Source: Acidobacteriota bacterium
GTDB taxonomy: Bacteria > Acidobacteriota > Thermoanaerobaculia > Multivoradales > Multivoraceae
Direction of reading: 5' to 3'
Assembly (NCBI GenBank): GCA_026707545.1
Contig: JAPOWR010000002.1
Span: forward strand, 62,001 to 126,000
DNA: 64,000 bases
Within the stretch, counting starts at the first letter, position 1, and each line of letters opens with the position of its first letter. Made by a program: the position numbers and the translations under genes. Positions 59,058 through 64,000 of the stretch are shown here, piece by piece. The notes under the pieces were generated by a model, which saw nothing but the letters and a program-made list of their open reading frames with translations, was not told the origin of the DNA and made no database searches.

Positions 59058-59699
59058 TCAGGCGACGCCGGTTGCTTCGGCGCCGGCAGCCGCCACCTGA
59101 TTACGGCCGGCGCGCTTGACCTGGTACATCGCATTGTCGGCCGACTGCAACAGGCGGGTCACCGCCCGTTCCCGGGCCGCTGTCTCGCCGTGGCCTCCAG
59201 CAGGCCCGGGCCGCGACGAGGCGGCTCCGATCGAGCAGGTGACATGGACCAGCGGGCGACGGCGGGGCGGCTCGCCGCCGGCCAGGATGGTGGCGGCCAG
59301 GGTGGCCCGGAGGCTCTCAGCATGGCGAAGGGACCGATCCAGGTCGGCGCCGGGAAGGACGACCACGAACTCGTCGCCGCCGTAGCGGGCGGCGAAGCCC
59401 CCGGCCTGCCGAGCGGCATCGCCTATGAGTCGGCCGACCTGGCTCAGGATGCGGCTACCGGTCACGTGGCCGTGCCGGTCGTTTACGCGCTTGAAGTGGT
59501 CCAGGTCGATGAACAGCAGACCGATGCGGTCGCCGCCGCGTTCCGTCGCCGCGATGGCGTCGGTGAGCGCGCCGTGCAACGCGCGGTCGTCGAGCAGGCC
59601 GGTCAGGCTGTCGCGGCGCGCGTCGTCGGCGCCCCGCATGTCAGTGACTTCGCGGAGAGCGGCGGCGGCCCGTGCTGCGAGTTCGTCAGGGGCCGTCAT
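59058..59699 (-). CDS. GGDEF-domain diguanylate cyclase
   Basis: Predicted to make cyclic di-GMP from GTP. The catalytic domain has DSLTGLLDDRAL, LFIDLDHFKRVND, the intact signature RYGGDEF and the C-terminal ADNAMYQVKRAGRNQV. The inhibitory I-site RxxD expected just before the signature reads RQAG, so product inhibition is probably absent. There is only a short N-terminal helix and no sensor domain. I chose ATG giving MTAPDEL; a GTG ten codons earlier is possible. It overlaps the end of the molybdopterin oxidoreductase gene. Confidence 0.88.
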   Translation of the reverse strand: MTAPDELAARAAAALREVTDMRGADDARRDSLTGLLDDRALHGALTDAIAATERGGDRIGLLFIDLDHFKRVNDRHGHVTGSRILSQVGRLIGDAARQAGGFAARYGGDEFVVVLPGADLDRSLRHAESLRATLAATILAGGEPPRRRPLVHVTCSIGAASSRPGPAGGHGETAARERAVTRLLQSADNAMYQVKRAGRNQVAAAGAEATGVA

Positions 59700-62010
59700 C
59701 GGCGATTCGTTCCAGGCGAGCCGGAACACTCTTGTGCCACGGCGTGCCGGCGATGGGATCGCGGGCCGAGGTGCTGGTCAGTTCGTTCGGCGGTACGCCG
59801 TCAAGCGTGCGCCGTCCCCCTTCGTCGGGGTAGTCGAGCCCGAGGCCGTTCGGAAGCGAGATGTGCCCGTCCTGCATGCGGCCGCTGATCGTGGCGAGGA
59901 CCTGGGTGGAGCCCTGCGAAGTCACCAGCCGGACCCGGTCGCCGTCCGCGATCTCGAGTGCCGCCGCGTCGTTGGGCGAGAGGGCGAGCGCTTCCTCGAG
60001 GGCTCTCCGGCGCCACAGGGGATCGCGGTAGATCGTGTTCGCCGTGTAGGAGCGCCGCTCGCCGGCGGACAGCACGAGCGGGAACGCCTCGCTGGTGATG
60101 GCGGGGCCGTCGGTGGCGGCAAGACCATCGACCGCGTCGAACAGCTCCGGAATCGCGAGCTGGAGCCGACCGGTCGCCGTTTGGACGCGTTCCCAACTGA
60201 CCTCGGGCGGGTCGACGGAGAACACGAGGCCCTGAGGGCTGTCGATGATGGCGTCGAACAGGGCGTCGCCCAGTTCATGGTCGTCGCCTTCGATGCCGGC
60301 TCGCCGCACGGAGTCGGCGAAGCGACGAGCGCAGATCTGGGCAGCGCTCCACAGGGCAGCCCCGGACCTGGCGCTCTCGGGCAGGGTCTCGCCCAGGGTC
60401 CGGTAGAGGAGGGCGGGCGCTGTTCCGGCGAGTTCGGGTTTCTCCCGCATGGCCGCCTTGAACGTCTCCCCGAACCTGGCTCGTCCACCCTCGCGCAGAG
60501 CGGCGCGGAGCTTCTCGATCTGCCCGGCCGAGAAGCCGCCGAGAGCCTCGGTGAGCCGGCAGTGGATCTCCGGCTCCGGCAGCGGCCCCGCCTTGTCCGT
60601 TGCGGGCGGCGGCAGCAGAGCCCGTCGCAGGAAGAAGGCGTTCTCCGGGAACTCGAAGTTGAAGAACACCGCCTCCGCCTTCTCGTACTGCGTGGTCGCC
60701 GGCAGCACGTAGTCGGCGAGCCTGGCGGTCTCGGTCATCGCGACATCGATCACGACGACGCACTCGAGCGCCCGCAGAGCCGCGCGCATCTTTCGGCTCT
60801 CGGCCAGCGAGTGGACCGGGTTGGCGCTCTCGATGAGCATGGCCCGGAAGCGCTTCGGGTGATTCGTGAGGATCTCGTCGGCGATCCGGTTGCAGGGCAC
60901 GAGCCCCGCGATCACAGGCGCTCCGGTCACCGGGGTCGTTCGCGGGCCGGATGAGCGTGCCGCGGTGATCGGCACGAGCGTGGTGGAGACGTTGTGCGCC
61001 CCCTCCTTGCCGAAGTTCCCGGTCAGCATCCAGAGCAGGCGCTGGAGGTAGCTCACCAGGGTCGAGTTGCGGTTCATCTGGACGCCGAGATCCTCGAAGA
61101 CGGAGACGCTCGACGCCCTGGCGATGCGGCGCACGGCTTCGCGCACGAGGTCTTCGGGGACGCCGCAGGCGGAGCACGCGGCGCGGATGTCGACCTGTTC
61201 GAGATGGGGGCGTACTTCCTCGAAACCGTCCGTGCACCGGGCGACGAAGTCGCTGTCTTCAAGGCCTTCCTCGAGCAGGACGCCGAGCATCGCCGCAAGC
61301 AGCCAGGCGTCGGTGCCCGGCTTCACCTGGAGGAAGATGTCGGCCAGGTCCGCGGTCTCGGAGCGCCGGACGTCAATGACGATCAGGCAGCGTTCCGGGT
61401 CCTTCGCGAGTTCGCGCAGCGTGACCCGGGCGCGTGGTATGCCGTGCGACTGCCACGGGTTCTTGCCCAGGAAGACACCGACTTCACAGCGGTGAAAGTC
61501 GCCGCGCGAGTGAGCGCCGACCATCTGGCCGGCGACCCACATCTCGCCCGTCTTCTCCTGGGCCAGTGCGTTCGAGCGGTACACGGAGCCGAGAGTGCGC
61601 AGGGTGGAGCGGGCGTAGAACCCGGGAAGGTGATTCCCCTGGCCACCGCCTCCGTAGTAGAAGATCGACTCGCCGCCGAAGTGCTCCCGCACTTCGGAGA
61701 GGCGGGCCGCGATTCCGCTGATCGCGGTGTCCCAGTCGACTTCCTCGAAGCTGCCGTCGGCTCGCCGGCGCATCGGCGACAACAGGCGGTCGCGGCTGTT
61801 CTGGTAGTGGTTCAGACGTCCCGCCTTCTGGCAGACATAGCCCTTGGAAACGGGGTTTGCCCGATCACCCCGTATGCGAGCGAACTGCCGTCCGTCGTCC
61901 CCGCCCAACTGCACCTCGATGCCGCAGTTGGACTCGCAGAGGATGCACGCGGTCGGTTCCCACGGAGAGGAATCCGCGGGGCGTTTCCGGAGGTCTTCTC
62001 CTGACTTCAT
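59686..62010 (-). CDS. molybdopterin-dependent oxidoreductase with iron-sulfur cluster
   Basis: A 774-residue protein of the formate dehydrogenase/nitrate reductase superfamily. Cys22, Cys25, Cys29 and Cys60 form the N-terminal iron-sulfur site (CILCESNCGI). Cofactor-binding blocks include GGGGQGNHLPG, LGKNPWQSHG, QVKPGTDAWLLAAM, and the C-terminal molybdopterin domain (ANTIYRDP, ISLPNGLGL). The usual Sec or Cys metal ligand of formate dehydrogenases is not evident; the region reads NALAQEKTGEMW. CAGGAG before the chosen ATG supports that start. No electron-transfer subunit or Tat signal is seen. Substrate unknown. Confidence 0.87.
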   Translation of the reverse strand: MKSGEDLRKRPADSSPWEPTACILCESNCGIEVQLGGDDGRQFARIRGDRANPVSKGYVCQKAGRLNHYQNSRDRLLSPMRRRADGSFEEVDWDTAISGIAARLSEVREHFGGESIFYYGGGGQGNHLPGFYARSTLRTLGSVYRSNALAQEKTGEMWVAGQMVGAHSRGDFHRCEVGVFLGKNPWQSHGIPRARVTLRELAKDPERCLIVIDVRRSETADLADIFLQVKPGTDAWLLAAMLGVLLEEGLEDSDFVARCTDGFEEVRPHLEQVDIRAACSACGVPEDLVREAVRRIARASSVSVFEDLGVQMNRNSTLVSYLQRLLWMLTGNFGKEGAHNVSTTLVPITAARSSGPRTTPVTGAPVIAGLVPCNRIADEILTNHPKRFRAMLIESANPVHSLAESRKMRAALRALECVVVIDVAMTETARLADYVLPATTQYEKAEAVFFNFEFPENAFFLRRALLPPPATDKAGPLPEPEIHCRLTEALGGFSAGQIEKLRAALREGGRARFGETFKAAMREKPELAGTAPALLYRTLGETLPESARSGAALWSAAQICARRFADSVRRAGIEGDDHELGDALFDAIIDSPQGLVFSVDPPEVSWERVQTATGRLQLAIPELFDAVDGLAATDGPAITSEAFPLVLSAGERRSYTANTIYRDPLWRRRALEEALALSPNDAAALEIADGDRVRLVTSQGSTQVLATISGRMQDGHISLPNGLGLDYPDEGGRRTLDGVPPNELTSTSARDPIAGTPWHKSVPARLERIADDGP

Positions 62011-62103
62011 GCCGGCTCCTGTTCTCCCATCGGACACCAGGGGCGCAGACGGGTCGCGGCGCCGAGCTTAGCCGTCCGGCCGCCCGAGGGGCTGCTACCG
62101 TGC

Positions 62104-62898
62104 ATGCCGTTGAGCCGCGTTCCCCCGCTTCAGAGGGCCCTGGGCCAGCACCATCTTCGGCATCCTGGGCCCGCGATTGCTGCCGTCGACTTCCTGGACG
62201 TCGCCGGCCGCCGGGTGATCGAGATCGGCGCGGGAGGCGGGGCGCTCACCCGCCTGCTGCTCGAACGCGGCGCGAGCCGGGTCATCGCGTGCGAGCTCGA
62301 CCTGCTCTGGACGCTGGAGTTGCGTCGCCGCATCGCGGATCCGCGCCTGGCGCCGGTCACGGCCGACGGCTGCGATCTGCGCTATGAGAGGACGCCCGCC
62401 TCGACCCGGGTCGCGGGCAACCTGCCCTACAACGTGGCGACCCGGATCATTCTCGCCGTCCTCGAACGGGCGGCGGTCGGCGCCCGCGCGGCGTTCTTGG
62501 TGCAGCGGGAGGTGGCCGACCGGCTGACCGCGTCACCGGGCGACTCCGAGTACGGGGGATTGAGCGTTATGGTGGCCGCCCGGGCGTCGGCTCGGCGGCT
62601 GGCGATCGTTCGGCCGGGCAGCTTCGTGCCGCCTCCGGCCGTGACGAGCGCCTTCGTGGGTTTCGAGCGCACCGCGCCTCCGGTCGACGAGGCGGAGTGG
62701 TCCGGGTTTGCGAACTTCGTGCGCACGGCCTTCGGGCAGCGGCGCAAGACGCTCGTCAACAACTTCCGGCCGAGCGTGGGCCGCGCGGCAGCCGAGGCGG
62801 CGCTGTCGGCGCTCGACCTGCCGTCCACCGCGCGGGCGGAGAGCCTTGGCGTGTCCGAGTTCGTCGCGCTGTTCCGCGAGCTCCGGCCAGGGAGCTAG
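62104..62898 (+). CDS. rsmA: 16S rRNA dimethyladenosine transferase
   Basis: RsmA (KsgA) dimethylates A1518 and A1519 of 16S rRNA. The 264-residue protein has the SAM-binding VIEIGAGGGALTRLLL, ACELD, the catalytic VAGNLPYNVAT, FLVQREVADRL and the C-terminal FGQRRKTLVNNF. The usual GQNFL start motif reads GQHHL. It is divergent from the molybdopterin enzyme and is followed by ftsK. Confidence 0.94.
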   Translation: MPLSRVPPLQRALGQHHLRHPGPAIAAVDFLDVAGRRVIEIGAGGGALTRLLLERGASRVIACELDLLWTLELRRRIADPRLAPVTADGCDLRYERTPASTRVAGNLPYNVATRIILAVLERAAVGARAAFLVQREVADRLTASPGDSEYGGLSVMVAARASARRLAIVRPGSFVPPPAVTSAFVGFERTAPPVDEAEWSGFANFVRTAFGQRRKTLVNNFRPSVGRAAAEAALSALDLPSTARAESLGVSEFVALFRELRPGS

Positions 62899-62905
62899 CC
62901 GCATA

Positions 62906-62934
62906 TAGTCATATTTCACTTGATCGGCTACAAT
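62906..62934 (+). promoter_or_regulatory. sigma-70-type promoter for ftsK
   Basis: TAGTCA and TACAAT are separated by 17 bases in an AT-rich island directly after rsmA, about 48 bases before the ftsK start. The -10 box matches well and the -35 box matches four of six positions. Confidence 0.55.
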
Positions 62935-62981
62935 CGGTAGCCCGTGCAAGTTCCCTCCATCACTGGTTGCAGGGGGCGCCG

Positions 62982-64000
62982 GTGATCCGCTCGGACGATG
63001 GCGCTCGCCGTCTTGGCTTGCGCGGGCTGCCGGCCGGCAAGGGCGTCGAACTGATCGGCCTGCTCCTCCTCGCCATTGGCGCGCTCCTGTTGCTCAGCCT
63101 CTTGAGCTACCAGCCGAGCGACGCCAGCTTCCTGCGGAGTGGCGCGGATACGGGCGACACCGAGAACCTGATCGGTCCGGTCGGAGCCGAGGTTGCCGCG
63201 GCGGGCTACGGAGTCCTGGGACTCGCGGTCGTGGCCGTGGCCCTGGCGGTTCTCGGCCTGGGCTACCGGCTCGTACGGTCGCGAGGCAGTTTCCCGTCGC
63301 TGCTGCAGGGCGCTGGCGTCGTCGTCGCAGTGGCCGCTTTGCCGACCCTGATCGATCTCGCCGTCGGCGACGTGCAGCTCCGCGGCGAGGCCCTGGGTGC
63401 CGGCGGTCTGGTGGGACGAACGATCTCCGGCGGTCTTCAGAGTCAACTGGGAGCCATCGGCGCCACGGTGATCGCGCTGTTCGCGCTTCTCTTCGGCATC
63501 GCGTTGACGATGCGAGGCACGTTCGAGGAGTGGCTGGTCCGGGTCGCTGGCCAGCTGAAGGGACCGGTCGCGTTCTTCGCGAGCAAGCTGGGGCGCAGGC
63601 GCAAGACCGCTCGGAAGAAGAAGGCAGGCAAGCGCGTCAGGGAGACCGCTGCCGAGCCGGTCGTCGACTCGCCGCTGCAGGAGCTCCAGCTCCGCAGGTC
63701 GGCCCCCCAGAAGGAGGTCAATGTCGCAAGGCCAGCGGCAGCGGCCGCTCCGGTGGCGGCGCCGGGGGCAAATCCGCCCGCATCCGCCGTAGCGGGATCG
63801 GCGGATGACGCGGACGGACGGGCTGCCGCCGGCCCCGAACTGCCACCGATCGACCTGCTGTACCGCGACGAAGTCAACTCCGAGGTCGACGAGGACGGGG
63901 TCCGCAAGCTCGGCGAACTGATCTGTGCCCGTTGCGCCGAGTTCGGTGTGGAGGGGACGATCGAGGGCATCAGCCCGGGTCCGGTGATTACCGTCTTCGA
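62982..64000 (+). CDS. ftsK: DNA translocase FtsK/SpoIIIE, N-terminal part, cut by the window end
   Basis: FtsK anchors at the division septum and pumps chromosome termini. About 339 codons are visible. Four transmembrane helices (for example ELIGLLLLAIGALLLLSLLSY and IGATVIALFALLFGIALTM, each at the residue limit of the membrane span) are followed by a basic patch (GRRRKTARKKKAGKR) and a Pro/Ala-rich linker. The start of the translocase alpha domain then appears (LGELICARCAEFGVEGTIEGISPGP). The ATPase motor lies beyond the window. GTG start with AGGGGG upstream; a sigma-70 promoter candidate is nearby. Confidence 0.9.
   Translation, partial: MIRSDDGARRLGLRGLPAGKGVELIGLLLLAIGALLLLSLLSYQPSDASFLRSGADTGDTENLIGPVGAEVAAAGYGVLGLAVVAVALAVLGLGYRLVRSRGSFPSLLQGAGVVVAVAALPTLIDLAVGDVQLRGEALGAGGLVGRTISGGLQSQLGAIGATVIALFALLFGIALTMRGTFEEWLVRVAGQLKGPVAFFASKLGRRRKTARKKKAGKRVRETAAEPVVDSPLQELQLRRSAPQKEVNVARPAAAAAPVAAPGANPPASAVAGSADDADGRAAAGPELPPIDLLYRDEVNSEVDEDGVRKLGELICARCAEFGVEGTIEGISPGPVITVF

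Noticed and set aside
59686-62010. Molybdopterin enzyme as a selenoprotein explaining selB
   Set aside because: The reading frame has no internal TGA, and the region where formate dehydrogenases carry Sec or Cys shows neither.

Overview
The window is a gene-dense, high-GC chromosome segment of a Gram-negative bacterium. The outer-membrane and LPS genes (kdtA, lpxK, lpxC, an O-antigen ligase-type protein), a TPR/FG-GAP/ASPIC giant, a DUF4390-ntrY-ntrC cluster and secreted proteins with C-terminal GC-x2-N-x-H-type modules together suggest Acidobacteriota, possibly a Thermoanaerobaculia-like lineage. That placement is inference from gene content; no rRNA is present. Most of the window is ordinary housekeeping chromosome. 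I see no phage, insertion sequence, CRISPR array or origin.

Layout. 1-2165 (+) holds the end of kdtA and lpxK. 2168-7201 (-) holds an NSS sodium symporter and a 1180-residue exported TPR/FG-GAP/ASPIC protein, divergent from polA (7280-9955). 9956-18298 (-) reads as one long operon in the order lpxC, DUF4390, ntrY, ntrC, selB, flavin monooxygenase-like gene. 18514-23405 (+) is smpB-uvrA followed by a GAF/AAA+ regulator. 23692-26401 (+) is a partner-switching signalling cassette: a small membrane protein, an RsbW-like kinase, an RsbV-like STAS protein and a GAF-PP2C phosphatase. An exported protein-L-isoaspartate methyltransferase (-), a TldD/PmbA protein and tRNA-Ala follow.

28844-32873 (+) has two small membrane proteins, a metallophosphoesterase and a pair of M16 peptidase subunits. 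A secreted Cache-domain protein lies on (-). 34690-38263 (+) has gcvT-gcvH, a small membrane protein, larE and larB. The (-) strand then carries a peptide-type ABC importer (binding protein and two permeases, no ATPases) with queA. An orphan histidine kinase (+) precedes the rplU-rpmA-obg-nadD-rsfS-thiS operon, two tRNA genes, and tig-clpP-clpX-lon-engB-rho, a DUF362 gene and an O-antigen ligase-like gene. The right end has a GGDEF protein and a molybdopterin oxidoreductase on (-), then rsmA and the 5' part of ftsK on (+).

The points most worth a second look are these. A tandem 12-bp repeat at the start of pcm makes each unit a ribosome-binding site plus an in-frame start codon. The partner-switching cassette has no sigma factor beside it, contains an overlooked 72-residue membrane protein, and sits behind an enhancer-binding-type regulator with a broken GAFTGA loop. 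The ThiS-like protein has its diglycine buried by a seven-residue tail. The 3' end of the tldD-like gene is encoded antisense to a tRNA. Convergent genes abut or overlap so closely that intrinsic terminators have almost no room, and the termination factor gene rho is itself in the window.
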